NCBI GenBank assembly: GCA_013350335.1
Contig: CM023538.1
Span: 47,300,201 to 47,364,200 of the forward strand
Direction: 5' to 3'
Source of the DNA: Chimonanthus salicifolius
Taxonomy: Eukaryota; Streptophyta; Magnoliopsida; Laurales; Calycanthaceae
Length of the DNA: 64,000 nt
Position 1 is the stretch's first letter. Each line of letters begins with the position of its first letter. Below the pieces are notes generated by a model. That model ran no database searches. It saw only the letters and a program-made list of their open reading frames with translations, and was not told where the DNA came from. Below are positions 47,261-59,426 of this stretch, one piece after another. The position numbers and the translations under genes are program-made.

Positions 47261-50120
47261 GTTGATGTGCATATTTTACATTTATAATCTCGCAAGCGCA
47301 CGAACCATGTATAGTACAGCTGTATGATTGCGAGGTCAAAACCAAAGGAAATCTACAAAATATATGTTTAAAATTAAATCGGTACCTTTAAAAAGATGTA
47401 ATCATAAGAAATATAATATATGAAGTTACAATTTTAATTTAGAAAACGAAAGTAACGCCCTCATTATCTAACTTATGATTTAACAAGTCGAGAATCAAAT
47501 CCATCTTCTTTGTTATTAAAATGGTGAAACAAGAATATGCAATCTCATCTTAATTTAAATTCACATGTTTTAAGATTAAAATATCATATCTCCAACCTTA
47601 GTTATTTAAATCTTGAGAGGGAGAGAATTTGAAAACGAAGAATTAAAGAATAAAATACATAAACATACAAGAATAAAAACGTGAAAATAAATTGAACATT
47701 AAAAATACAACACACAAACAAAGGAACTAACATAATAAAGACTGAAATTGAAATTGCAAGTAAAGTAAATGACAAAATTTAAAAGTGCAGTATTTAAAGG
47801 GTGGTTGCTAGAATAGGCCACTCATCACTCAAAATGTGAAAACAAATACAAAACCTAGATCTGAAATTCGTGTAAAGATCTGAAATACAATTCATACTTA
47901 CTAATAAAGACAAGATTCACAACTTTTAATTTAATTAATTAAACCTTACTAATCATGATTCAATATTTACAATCAAGATCCTAACTATTGCATTTGCTCA
48001 TGTTTAATTAATGAAACAAAAGTTGCAAACTTGAAATTAAAAGCAAAATAATCACAAAAGAATTTTAGAACTTGGATGATTCAGGATTATAAATGGATGC
48101 TTTGTATTTATTTAATGGAAGAGTTCAGTATAGGCACTTATAAATTAAATACAAGAAAGACAACATAAAAATAAAAATCTACAACTCTCACTTGTAAATT
48201 CGAATGGTACTCCTGTTTTCTTGTTTTTTCTCCCTAACCTTGGTCCTCTCAAGCTCCAGATCAAATTCGAATTTTATTGTTGGCTTAGTGCTCTATTTAT
48301 AGGCTCGGTGTTGGAATGGACGGCTGAGATTTAATTTTGGTTTGAGTGATAAATGTGTGGCTTGGATTAGATCTCATTAGAAGTGGGTGATTGGGAGTAA
48401 AAGTCCCAAAAGTTAGGGTTTGAACGAGGTGTACACGGATTTTGGGATGTGTGGTGGCTTGGACTGGAGTGCAAGCAAGGAGAGAGATTTTAGGATTGGA
48501 TTTGGCATGAGATTTTCGAATTTGGCTACGTGGGATTAGGGTTTGTTTAATGAAATGCAAATGGATGGGTGAGATTGATAGATGAGGTGAATGGATGGAT
48601 GAGATGAGATATGATGATGTAGAGAGTTGACTAGGTGTAGAATTAGAATGTGGAGGCTTTGGATTGTGAAAATGGTGTGAGGTGTTGGTGATGTGGATGA
48701 TGAGGTGTGTTAGGATCCTAGGAGTGTATCTAGATGGTTTTAGGTCTAAGTGCATGGAGAGGTTTTAGGTTGCAAAAATCATGTGGAGTGTGTGTTGGAT
48801 GGATAAGGTGGTGACAAGGCCTATGCACATGGAGGCTATCTTGGGTTACAAGTTGTTCTAACTTAGGGTTTAACGAATGGATGGTTAAGATTGGTTTGGG
48901 TTAGATCTAATGGTTTTAATGTTAATTGGCTAAAATAAATTATATATATGGTAGGTATCTAATGTAGGGTTTGGATTCAAAGGTTGACCTAAATGGATGA
49001 TGAAATGCATGTATATCATGATGAATGTATGCATTGGATAGGTAAGGTGACTCCAGGGTTTTTCCTTGGTTTATGAGTGATATGAATGATTGATATGAAA
49101 TATCCTAAGATCTAATGGTTTGGATGGTTGATGAGTGATCTAAGGTGATGGATGCATAGGTGATGCGAGGATGGATGGTCTAGATCTAAGGTTTATGCAT
49201 GTTTGGTTTGGATTTGATAGGTGGATCTAGGGTTTCCTAAGTTTAATGATATGAAATGAATGGTATGGATGAGATGTATGGAATGAATGGTTACGATTGC
49301 ATGATTTGGCTAATGGATGGTTGAGATTGCATAGAGCGAGGATTGGATGGTGTGGATTGATAAGGAAATGGACAAGGCTTAGGCGTGTGAATGGTTTATG
49401 GACTTGGGTTTTAGACCTATAAATGAGCACATGGGCCTCCAGTGGATCTTTGACTTGAGCTTGAGGACTTGGGCCTTTGTTGGATTTTGGAGTGCACATT
49501 AGCCCGGCCCATCTTGTAATATGTGCATGGACTTCTTGTGGCCTGGCCCAATGTTGGCCTATTGAGCTTAGCTTGGCCCAATTGAAGTAGATCTCTCATT
49601 CATTTGATCTTGATTTTCAGTCTTTGGCACTTGAATTGCATGTTCTCTCTCCCAGAATTAAATAATTAACTCCACCACTTTAAAATCTAAAATATTGATT
49701 AAGTCTAGACTCTCATAACCGGATCTATACTAACCAATTTACATGAAAAACTTAAAAGTGGCCCGAATTAATTACTAAAATTCCATATCTTCTATTTTAG
49801 GCTCAAAACTAGCAATGATCCCTGACTTAGCTTGATTTCTTGTATTCTCTATTTTTAAAATACAAAACTAAGAAACTAAATTAAATGGACTAATATACAC
49901 AAAATTAAGAGCCAACTGGTCCAATAATTAGAGCTAAAGATGTAAGATTTTAGTACTCAACACATGGTTTTTTTTTTTTTTTTTTTTAATTAGATGATTT
50001 AGAAAAGGAACCAAAAAAAAAAAAAAAAACCACAAGACCTTGTTAGAGCTCAATCCTCCTTATAAATTGATCTGTGCTTTACAGTGGCATTCCTTCTAAT
50101 CTGCCGCATTCAAGTTGAAA
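47261..50120. other. Repeat-derived DNA with strong strand asymmetry
   Basis: 47265-47330 (ATAATCTCGCAAGCGCACGA) and 51085-51150 (ATAACTCGCAAGCATACGAA) are diverged copies of one LTR-like repeat. 48300-49420 is G/T-rich on the plus strand with endless GGATGG/GATGAG words; the 152- and 90-codon minus frames there are low-complexity products of this. No gene was recognised. Confidence 0.45.
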
Positions 50121-50253
50121 GCCCCAGGTGTTCTAGAACAAGATTGACCCTAGAGGAGGAGGGGGGTGAATAGGGCAATCTCCGATTTGTTGGTCCTTGT
50201 AAAATTTACTTAATTAATTAACCAATTTGCAGTGAATACAAGTCAATCAAGTA

Positions 50254-50274
50254 TGTGTGTGTGTGTGTGTGTGT
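50254..50274. repeat. (GT)n microsatellite
   Basis: About ten GT units. Confidence 0.9.
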
Positions 50275-52158
50275 TAGCAATTGTGATTAAATAAGAATTC
50301 AAACAACTAGCTCTAACACCACAAGACCAATATAAAGTGGTTCGGAGTAAACCCTCCTACATCCACAAATGGACTCACCCAACCTTGGGCTATCCCAATT
50401 CACTAAGTGAGGAATTACACCCTCACAAATAGAGTAAGAATTCCACCTAACTCGATTGACTGGGAATTTCACTCAATCCCTAAGATTTTGAATGGTTCAA
50501 CCTATCCCAGTTTACGTCCTTATCCCTCTATTTTTTAGAGTGGTTTGATCCCTCGATCTAGCCCACTCTATAAGATGATTTATGAAAATAAAATCAAACA
50601 CTAAGAAGCACTTGCCTTGTTCAACTCTCTTGATGTAGATAAGTGTTTCTTGAAGAATCTCCCAATGTGATGTCGTTCAATGACAAAGATGTGTCGAGTA
50701 TGTGCAATCACAATCTATGGGAAGAATGATTCTAGGATTATAGCTTTGCCAATGGAATCCTAGACAAGTTTCCTCCCCCTCTCTCTCTCTTTCTGTCTTA
50801 ATCAAAAGATTGGATCTCAAATGGTTCACAATTATTTAGTGAATAGAGAGAGGTTGAGATCCTCTCGGAATGCCTTTCTGATTTTCCTATTCAAGGCTCT
50901 AAGGTTTCCAACCAAACTCATCAAAGTTTGGAGAATATATAGGCATCCAGAAAAATCCAGCTTGGGGTCACCGATGGGTCGGTACTGTCGATGGGTCAGT
51001 ACTTAAAATTTTCCTGTTGTAATGTAACCGTTAACATTTAATGCACTTCCAACGGATATAAAATGGTCATTACTATTGTGCAAATTTTAAATTTATAACT
51101 CGCAAGCATACGAATCAAATTAGAGTATAGAGATATGCAAGTGCCAGGTCGAACCCACAGGGACTTGATTTTAGAATGAACGAGAAAACAAATTAAAAAG
51201 CCTAACAATTTAATCTTAATGTAGTTAACACTTTTTTCATGGAGGATGGTTGAAATAAACATGCAAAAATTAATTAAAAATACTAAAGAAATAGAGATTG
51301 AATCAAGTGAAAGAAATTACTAAGGCATCGGACTCTACCACCATTAAATATATAATCTTCTAATTATTTATTTATTAATTCCCAAGTTTTAAAGATTTAA
51401 ACATTCGAACACATTAATATGGTGTTCAAAAATTGATTTTCCTTCGCCTAAAAGTGTAAATTCTAAGAATTCAATGTATCCTATCTTAATTCAAAATGGG
51501 TCAAAGCTCTTCATTTAAGCACACTCTCTTTCATATTTACTTTTAAACCTACAAAACACAAAGCTATACTAATTAGATAAAATTAAATCAAATGAGATAC
51601 TAACAATTATAAATTTAGGAGTAAAATATGTAATAATTTTACACTCCTCAACTAGCGGGTCGACAAACTTATGTTTGATTTGTCATTCTTGTCGATTGTA
51701 TTGAACTAAGGCAAAACCATGCAAACAAATTTTCAAATCCAAAAACTTGTCAAACCCATGTTGACATGTCGGTAACATCGATGGGTCGGTCTTGATACTT
51801 TCGATGGGTCTGTGACCTCGATATGTCTTTCTGAGAGTAGACCAGAGTTCTAAGTTCCAGAGCTCACTCAACCTAGGTCGACATGTGCTCATCGATGGGT
51901 CGTTCTGTCCTCATCGATATGTTGATGTACACGTGACACTCGATCTGAGAGCAACCCATAATGACAGTGTATCCATTCCTGAACCTTTGTCAATCCAGTC
52001 TATGTGTCGAATACCAAGATGGGTCTGTCCTATCTCACCGATGGGTCGGTGGACTCAACGTATCGACCTGACAGTTTACCAGATTTTAAATATTTGTCCC
52101 ATCCGGTTCTGTGACTGTCTCGAGTGCTCAAAGGCTTGTTAATGTTATTAGTAACATG

Positions 52159-52329
52159 TGTTGGAATATATTTAGATTATCCTAATTATAATGTAATTAG
52201 GATTCTAGTTTGATTTTATCTCTATTAAGAGATCTGTTTAGATTAGAAGTGTAATAGCCCTAGGGTCGGCTAAGGCTATATATAGTTGTGTAATACTCTT
52301 TAATGAATACAATTTTCTCTTTTGTAACA
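52159..52329 (+). repeat. 5' LTR of element B
   Basis: 171 bp, TG...CA, with the promoter-like word GCTATATATAG. Confidence 0.93.
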
Positions 52330-52342
52330 TGGCATCAGAGCC
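52330..52342 (+). promoter_or_regulatory. Primer binding site of element B
   Basis: TGGCATCAGAGCC, an initiator tRNA-Met primer site with one change (T to C at position 4) relative to element A. Confidence 0.85.
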
Positions 52343-52390
52343 AGAATTTGTTCCTATTGAGTGAGGCTCAATAATCACGTCTCTTCTTCT

Positions 52391-52423
52391 CTCCCTCTGC
52401 CGGAGATACATCCGCAGAGGGAG
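52391..52423 (+). other. Leader hairpin of element B
   Basis: The stem CTCCCTCTGC / GCAGAGGGAG can be extended inwards by CGGA/TCCG with one bulged C. It starts 49 nt after the primer site; element A has the same outer stem 46 nt after its primer site, with a different but still paired inner stem. Confidence 0.8.
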
Positions 52424-52863
52424 GGAGGGAGTGAGAAACATCTCGTGGGTTCTGCACGGCACGGTCGTACGAAAGGAGGGACTTGTAAGTTCATCCTCAG
52501 TGAAATCACACTGCTGCCGATGCCTTTTTCTGCTATCTTAGACACTTGTCCTTCTGCACCCCTTTGTCCTGTCGTGTACTGTCTGATCTGCCTCCCGTCG
52601 TCCAGATCTGGACTCTCCATATTCCCTTCATTCGCTGGTTGCCTTGTGTGAAGATTCGGTGCTTGCTTTGGCAGATCATCTTCCCAACTCAAGATCTGGA
52701 GCTTGCTTTGGCAGATCTGAAATCCAGATCTCCTTTTGTGACTGCACCATCGTCGCTCGCATTAGATGGATGTCACCTATTGTTCTAGATCCGAAATCAC
52801 TGCTGCTTCCGCTTCCGCCGGGCCTCTGTTAGCCTTTTCCACGCTTCGCTATTGTTTGGCGTG

Positions 52864-52947
52864 ATACGCCTGATATGGATGGTTTTAAGCTTCTTGAACA
52901 TGTTGGGCTTGAAATGGATTTGCCCGTTATCATGATGTCTGCAGATC
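52864..52947 (+). pseudogene. Captured fragment of a type-B response regulator (receiver domain)
   Basis: Translates to [17 protein letters not shown] followed by [10 protein letters not shown], the conserved middle of the receiver domain of plant type-B ARRs (cytokinin-response transcription factors), just after the phospho-accepting Asp region. Only the first residue differs from the usual MPDMDGFK. The flanks are not ARR sequence. About 84 bp, no stop, on the same strand as the element. It cannot make a working protein. Confidence 0.85.
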
Positions 52948-54393
52948 CACAAATCCATCCTTTCTACAGACCCGTGGCTTGTCTTTTTTTCCTTGTTGCA
53001 TTGCACATGGAGATCAACAAAAAGCAAGAGAATTGTTGTTGTTCAAGACCCAATTGCCGTTGGTGCTGTTTTTTTGTTGCCCAGAAGCCATCATGCAATG
53101 GAAGAAAGCAAAAAAAAAAATCTATTCTCAGTTTTGTGGCAAGTCTAATTTTGGGTTGCTGATTGCATACCACTATCAGATTTTGATCTGGTCACAAATC
53201 ATCTTATTTTTGAAGTGTGGGGATTGCTTTCCCATGGTCTGTTCTGTTCCTCGCCGTCGTGGCCTTGTCGTTTCCAGATTTGGTATGTTCTCAAAGCCCA
53301 AATCTCAGTTGGAAAGCCCGCCTGATCGCCCATGCTACCAGATTTGCCGCTATCAGAGGCTGCCCTTTTGCAAGGCCAGGCGTACATCTCCTTCACGCCG
53401 CTGCTCCTTTCCGATCATCACTGATTTAGGCGTGAGAGATTCCAGATCTGTGCTAGGCCCATTTTCTTTATTCATACTGAACATATTTTGCTGTCACCAC
53501 CTTGCTCTACTAAGGAGGGAAAAGAAACTATTGCAGACATCCTCAGTCGATTACCATCTTTTATGTCGATTATTCATGTGGCATCAGGAGGAGCCTTTTG
53601 AATCCACCCTATGGCGATGTGCAAATAACAAATTTCAGCAACCTGTATTCAGTCCAGATTTGAGTGGGTTGTTGGACAGATCTGTTTTTTTATTGTTCTC
53701 CTGAGGACATTCAGAGCAATGTCGATTGGGGTCCTAGTTGTTTCAGAGATTTGTTCAGCCTTATGTTGAGGTGAAGTTCATTGATATTCATATTCAATTT
53801 CCAGTGTGGGACAGTGACTTAATATTGGCTTTGGAGATCAGTTTGAGTATAGTTCCCAGCATACAGTTTATCTTGGGTGCATTTTCATGGGATATATATT
53901 CCACGATTCTTGAGAAAGCAAACATAATTGCCTTTTCAAGTTCAAGCTTTGGTCCAGGTGGTGAAGAGCTCATCAGGATCATCTCATCTCTGCATCATTG
54001 CTTCAAACCGCTGTTATTTTGCAAGAAATTTGCCTTGCCTCACAGTTGCTTACAGACAGATTTCCTTCTCCCATCCTCTGTTTTGCCCAGTGTTCAGATA
54101 TGTTTATGGACTACTCTGGTGTTTTGTCCACCAATCACAATTCAGACTTAGATTTGTTGTTTATTCTCATCACGATCTACGAGATATGTGCCAAGAAGAA
54201 AGGGGGAGAGTTGAAGAAAGGGACACAAATTGCCCTTACTTTGTTGCTGAAGAAGGGACACAACTTGTCCTTCGTTCGAGCACGCCTTATTTTGTCGTTT
54301 CTTGAAAATGAGAATGACATGTTTTGGACACATGTTCATTTGTTGTGGAATTCATCCACTCCTTTTATCTAGAGGACTGATTCGTCCCCATCA

Positions 54394-54728
54394 TTTGCTG
54401 GCCTTTTATGGTTGCAGTCCCATTTGCTGGCCTTTCATGGCTATAGCCCCATTTGCTGGCCTTTCATGGCTACAGCCTCATTTGCTGGCCTTTGATGGTT
54501 ACAGCCTCATTTGCTGGCCTTTCATAGCTATAGTCTCATTTGCTGGCCTTTGATGGTTACAGCCTCATTCGCTGGCCTTTCATGGTTACAGCCTCATTTG
54601 CTGGCCTTTCATAGTTACAGCCCCATTTGCTGGTCTTTATGACTTCAGCCCCATTTGCTAGTCTTTATGACTTCAGCCTTTATTTGCTGGCCTTTATGGC
54701 TATAGTTATTGTTCGTTGGCCTTTACGA
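54394..54728 (+). repeat. 29-bp minisatellite in element B (about 12 copies)
   Basis: Units of the type TTTGCTGGCCTTTCATGGCT plus ACAGCCTCA, slightly varied. They correspond to the minisatellite of element A, with about twice the copy number. Confidence 0.92.
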
Positions 54729-55117
54729 TCTGATTAATCGATGTGATGGCTTCAGCCTTTTTTTGGCATTTATTATACCCTTGTTTTTCAGGTCATTCGT
54801 CGCCTGTATTTATCGCATATTGCGATCACTATTTTTGCCGGACAACTATCTTTCGGCCACTGTCGTCGTCCGTGCCAAGTTCTTTGTTTCAGGCCGCCAT
54901 CTGTGTTCGCCGCCTGTCATTTAGCAGCGAATCAACGCTGCCACATAAACACGTATTTGCAGCCAGTCAACGCTGCCACCTCAACAAGTTTTGCAGCCAA
55001 TCAGTGTGCTGCTTCATCAAATCTTCGAGGCCAGTTGGTGTGCCACTTTTGCAGTTCATCTGCCAATTCTCCATGTTCCAAGCTTTGCGTTCATCCACAC
55101 TTCAGCTTGCAGGGGCG

Positions 55118-55288
55118 TGTTGGAATATATTTAGATTATCCTAATTATAATGTAATTAGGATTCTAGTTTGATTTTATCTCTATTAAGAGATCTGTTTAG
55201 ATTAGAAGTGTAATAGCCCTAGGGTCGGCTAAGGCTATATATAGTTGTGTAATACTCTTTAATGAATACAATTTTCTCTTTTCTAACA
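55118..55288 (+). repeat. 3' LTR of element B
   Basis: 171 bp, essentially identical to the 5' LTR (one visible difference near the 3' end). Confidence 0.93.
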
Positions 55289-55559
55289 ACATGTTCCACT
55301 AAGCCTAAGCAAGGTCCACTAAAGTGTGGGTTCCACCTAAAATCATTTATGGCCAATTTACCTTTGGTGATTGCCATACACTTTGGTGATGCTTGATCTT
55401 CCTCTTGATCTTTAGTCTTCACCACCACTTGAGTCTTCTTTCATGCTTCAATCTTCCGAGGTAAGGCTTCTCCTGTGTCATGTAATTTGACAAACAGGGA
55501 CTCTGGCACTAACACAAGTAAAAAAATCACCAACTGATCAATTAAATGAGATAGTACAA

Positions 55560-57945
55560 ATCGTGCTTCGAGACCATGTTAGATTTCAGTCCTCTTGATT
55601 GATTGATCTTTGTTTTACAGTGGTTTTCCTTGTAATTCTGGATTCCTTACTTTTAAAAGCAGCACGTGGTTCTTCCAAAGTTGGACTTTCCAACTTTGAT
55701 TCCCAGGTCCACATAGTTCATGCTTCGAGTTTTTTCATTTTGGGTTGAAATTTTGTATAATATAATAGATAATTATAGAGTAAGTTTCACATCTCCCTTA
55801 TTCAAAATATGAACAAATTTATTTAATTAAATATTTCTTTTTTAAAAAAATCATGATTAAGTTTTTCCAATCAAGGAAATCAACTAAACCCTAACCCTTT
55901 TATTATTCGAATTGAAAAAGGAATGGTTTTCACCGATGTTGCAAGAACAAGATCCAATCTTGATTGATTGAGAAGTTTTCTATTATAAATTATTGATTAT
56001 GTGAAATTTCTTTGGAGTGCAAGGCTCGATCAATCAAGAGTTGAAAAGGGCAAAGAAAAAGACAAAAAAAAATAAGGATGAGTAATTCCCTATTACAAAC
56101 TATTGTTGATGAGAAATTTCTTTAAAATGCGAGGCCTAACTTTTATAAATTGATACGAAGGTGGACAATTGAAAGATAGATTCATGCATCAGCTCGGGAG
56201 AATTGATGTGATGACATATTGATTGTAATTAAAGATTTTAAACCTCAAATTAGTAACAATGTTTTTAAAATTATTATTTATATTAAAAAAATAGGATGTA
56301 ATTCAAATCATGATATTTAACTTCTTCAATAAGTAATAGGCAGTAAGTGAGGCATAGAATTGGTAGAAAGGGAGTTTTAATAAATAAATAATGTGAAAAG
56401 AGGTCTAACCAACACACAAGTTTAAAAGAAAAAAAAGAGTCATGCTTGAAGGTAGGACTGATCAGAAGATGAAAGATTTTAAATAATTGAATAATTCATC
56501 CCAGAAACTTTTCTACTGTTTATAAAGGAGTCAGTCGAGTCCTTCTAATTCTTATTTTCGTTGTTTCTCTTTGTTTTTTAACGATTGCCCCTGCCGTCTG
56601 AGTATTAACATCGAAAAGGTTTAAGAGAAATATTTAAATATATTCTAGCATTGAACTTGATCTTGCATATTGGGAATTAAAATGCAAAAGAATAAAATAA
56701 AAGGTTAAAATACATTGTGAAAAAGTTTCAATTCAATGTACTTTTTCTTCTTTGTAGACCTATTGGGCATGATAATTGCAATGTGTTCCCAATATTTCTA
56801 ACGGGTATAATAACGACCAATATCATAAATATCATTGATTTTAAAAAATAAAAATCGAATATCGGTGTTTCCCGCCAACGTCATATCGGCCGATATCGGC
56901 AATATCGGTGATAGAATCAGCCGATATTTTTTTTTTTTTTTCCAGAGTTTATTATTTTCACAATAAAGGGTATTTTCTAAGTTGGACCTTTCAACTTTGA
57001 TTCCCAGGCCCACATGGTTCATGCTTCAAACTTTTTCATTTTCGATCAGATTTTCTCTACAATTTCGGCATTTCTAGTGGGCCCCACATGGTGTTGATTC
57101 ACTAGATGACATGGCATTTCGAGTTGGGTCCCTCAGGGAATCAAACAAGTTTGATTTATTGGGTTTTTGAGGCCCAAAAATATCCTAAATGGGCCCAGTG
57201 CCAAATTATGCAAATAGTCCTAGGCCCAAATTATGCAAATTGTCCCATATTCTGGTACAAATTTGTCCAATGGATTATGTCCAGGTCATCTCTTCCCACC
57301 ATTGATATGAGCATAAATTCAGAGAGCGAATTCATTAATTTTGTCCAATCGGGTCAGTTCATTTTTAATCGAGTCGTCGGGCATCAAAATTGGAGAGATT
57401 TTGGAGTACGAACGACTCTGCTCTTATGATAAAATGGATAAATTGAATTAAATGGAGTTTGAGGTGAGAATGGAGAGATTAATAGAGAGAGTGCCACGTG
57501 GGCCTATTATGTCTCCACCCTTGTTTCTTTAATATGATAGATAATTATAGAGTAATTTTTACATTTCCCTTGTTCAAAACATGACAATTTTTTAAATTTT
57601 ATTTAATTAAATATGTTTTTAACAAAAAATCATGATTCAGTTTTGCAAAAAAAAGAGTCATGGAAGTTAATTCAAACCTAACCCTTTTATTATTCGAATT
57701 GAAAAAAGGATTCGGTGAATATAAGAGCAAGATACAAACGAGGCTTATGGTAAACACGTTTCATGCATCAAGTGTATCATGATTAACACAGCTATATAAC
57801 CCAAGAACTCTGAAATCATGAGATTTCTTAAAGTGTAGCATAAACAGAGCTATAAAATTCATTACATAAACACAACTTTAAAATGTAGCACAAACTCCTT
57901 GGTAACGTTGAAATACATAGTATACACTCATAAATGCAAACAAAC
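55560..57945 (-). repeat. RLP downstream flank, segmental duplication copy 2
   Basis: Non-coding DNA after the RLP stop codon. 56590-57945 pairs with 42660-44410. 55600-55800 is a further partial copy of 56970-57560. 56800-56940 has AATATCGGCCGATATCGG-type words like the element at 41746-42359. No gene was recognised. Confidence 0.6.
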
Positions 57946-59426
57946 TTAAAAGAAGCGATCTACAACTGAAAACAATTTCATTCTCCAACTCTTACAAATA
58001 TAAAGAAGAGCAATGCAACCCCAAAATCCTAATGCATAGCCAATAACAACACATGAGTAGAAAAATAGAGGATTGTCTGCTACTGTCGATTCATCATTTT
58101 CTTTCCTTTGCTCAACTGAGGGTTTTGCTGGGGTATTGGGTGAACAATTTCTCTTGAGAGGTTGTCCACAAAGATCTGGATTACCTTCATAGATACTCTC
58201 GTTGAATGTTGAAAATTGTCCCTTCGAATATGGAATCACACCTGAAAGATTATTGAAAGCAACATTGAATGCAGAAAGTGAATAGAGTTGAGTTAATTCC
58301 ATTGGAATATGACCTGTCGGTTTGTTGTTGGAGAGATCCAAGCTTTCTATATTCTTCAAGTGCTGAAAGGTTTTTGGAATATCACCAGTTAAGAGGTTGT
58401 GAGACAAGTTCAATGATTTTATCTCCTTCAAATATCCAATCTCTAGAGGAATTTTACCCATCAACTTATTTGAGGAGAAATCAATTCCGATCATCAGAAG
58501 AAGTGGAGTGCCTTCATAAGTGAGTTCCATTCCCTTAGTTGTAAAGGTAGTTCTTAACTTGTAGTCAAAAGCATTATAAGTTGAAGCACCAGTCGTATTG
58601 TGATTGACCCAAGCAGAGATATTGTCGAAACAACGAGGTATGTCTCCAAAAAGATCATTATATGAAAAGTCCAACAACCTAAGTCGTTGCATTTGACACA
58701 ACTCAGCATGAATATGCCCATCAAACTTATTTCCACCCAAAAGAAGTGATGCAAGATTCGAAAGCCTAGACAACCAACTTGGTAGAGTACCAGTTAAGAA
58801 ATTCTCCCTTATATCAAGCACCTGTAAAGAAGAAATGTTTTCTAGTCCTTGAAAGATCTTGGTCTCAGTGAAGGCATTTTTGTTAAGTAACAAAACTTCC
58901 AACCTTGTCATATTGGAGAATGATGGTGTTGTATCAAAGTGCAGATGATTACTTGATAAGCTTAGGTATTCCAACCACACACCTTTCTCAAACAACTCCA
59001 TTGGTAATTCTCCTGAAAATTTATTGCTAGAAAGGTCCAACACTTTCAAATTTGATGCCTCAGTCTTGTCTGACTGGAAAGTGGTTATTCCTTGTAATGC
59101 ATTTCTGGACATGTTAAGATATGATAGCTGAACAAGTAGCACGGAAGGAAGAAGACCTTCAATCATGTTTTCAGAGATGTCAAGGTAGTTGAGATTAGTA
59201 GTATTGGTAATCGAAGGAGGAATGTTCCCATTTAAATAATTGTGGGACAGATCTATTATTGTAAGAGAGCTCATGTTGGTAACCGAAGGAGGAATGTTCC
59301 CATTTAAATAATTGTGGGACAGGTCTAGTTCTTGAAGAGAGCGCATATTGGTAATCGAAGGAGGAATTATGCTAAGTGCATTGCTGTCAAGGTACAAGTA
59401 AGAAAGTGCCCTCAATTCACAGAATC
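57946..59426 (-). CDS. Last exon of the RLP gene
   Basis: Acceptor TTTTGTAG at 59427-59428. It continues the split Gly codon as GFCELRALSYLYLDSNALS. It holds the bulk of the LRRs, the island, cap, transmembrane helix and stop. The third to fifth LRRs are near-identical copies (DLSHNYLNGNIPPS), pointing to recent internal LRR duplication. Confidence 0.92.

Larger units (their letters stand above)
52159..55288 (+). mobile_element. LTR element B: copia-type, non-autonomous, with captured host gene fragment
   Basis: A complete 3130-bp element. The 171-bp LTRs (52159-52329 and 55118-55288) differ at about one position. The target duplication ACATG lies at 52154-52158 and 55289-55293. The primer site TGGCATCAGAGCC abuts the 5' LTR, and the purine tract GCTTGCAGGGGCG the 3' LTR. 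It has no gag or pol. It shares LTR ends, the leader hairpin, the 29-bp repeats and about 400 bp of 3' tail with element A, so they are one family. The segment 52864-52947 comes from a type-B response regulator gene. The longest frame (241 codons, 52979-53704) resembles nothing known. Confidence 0.93.
50126..55555. mobile_element. Unclassified large repeat hosting element B
   Basis: Starts with the common plant repeat word CTAGAGGAGGAGGGGGGTGA (near 50151) and contains several CGATGGGTCGGT-like words (50970-51000, 51770-52060). The part 51010-51650 appears to be an inserted copy of the 47.3-kb repeat. Element B (52159-55288) is inserted near the right end; the host sequence resumes at 55289. 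No LTR pair was found, so the class is open. Confidence 0.35.

Noticed and set aside
48297..48755. 152-codon protein on the minus strand
   Set aside because: Ser/His/Pro/Ile-rich low-complexity translation of a GGATGG-rich DNA block.
52979..53704. 241-codon frame in element B as an element protein
   Set aside because: No recognisable domain, several overlapping frames of similar length, and no counterpart in element A.
54394..54728. CRISPR-like array of about 29-bp repeats
   Set aside because: The repeats are directly adjacent without spacers and lie inside a plant LTR element; this is a minisatellite.
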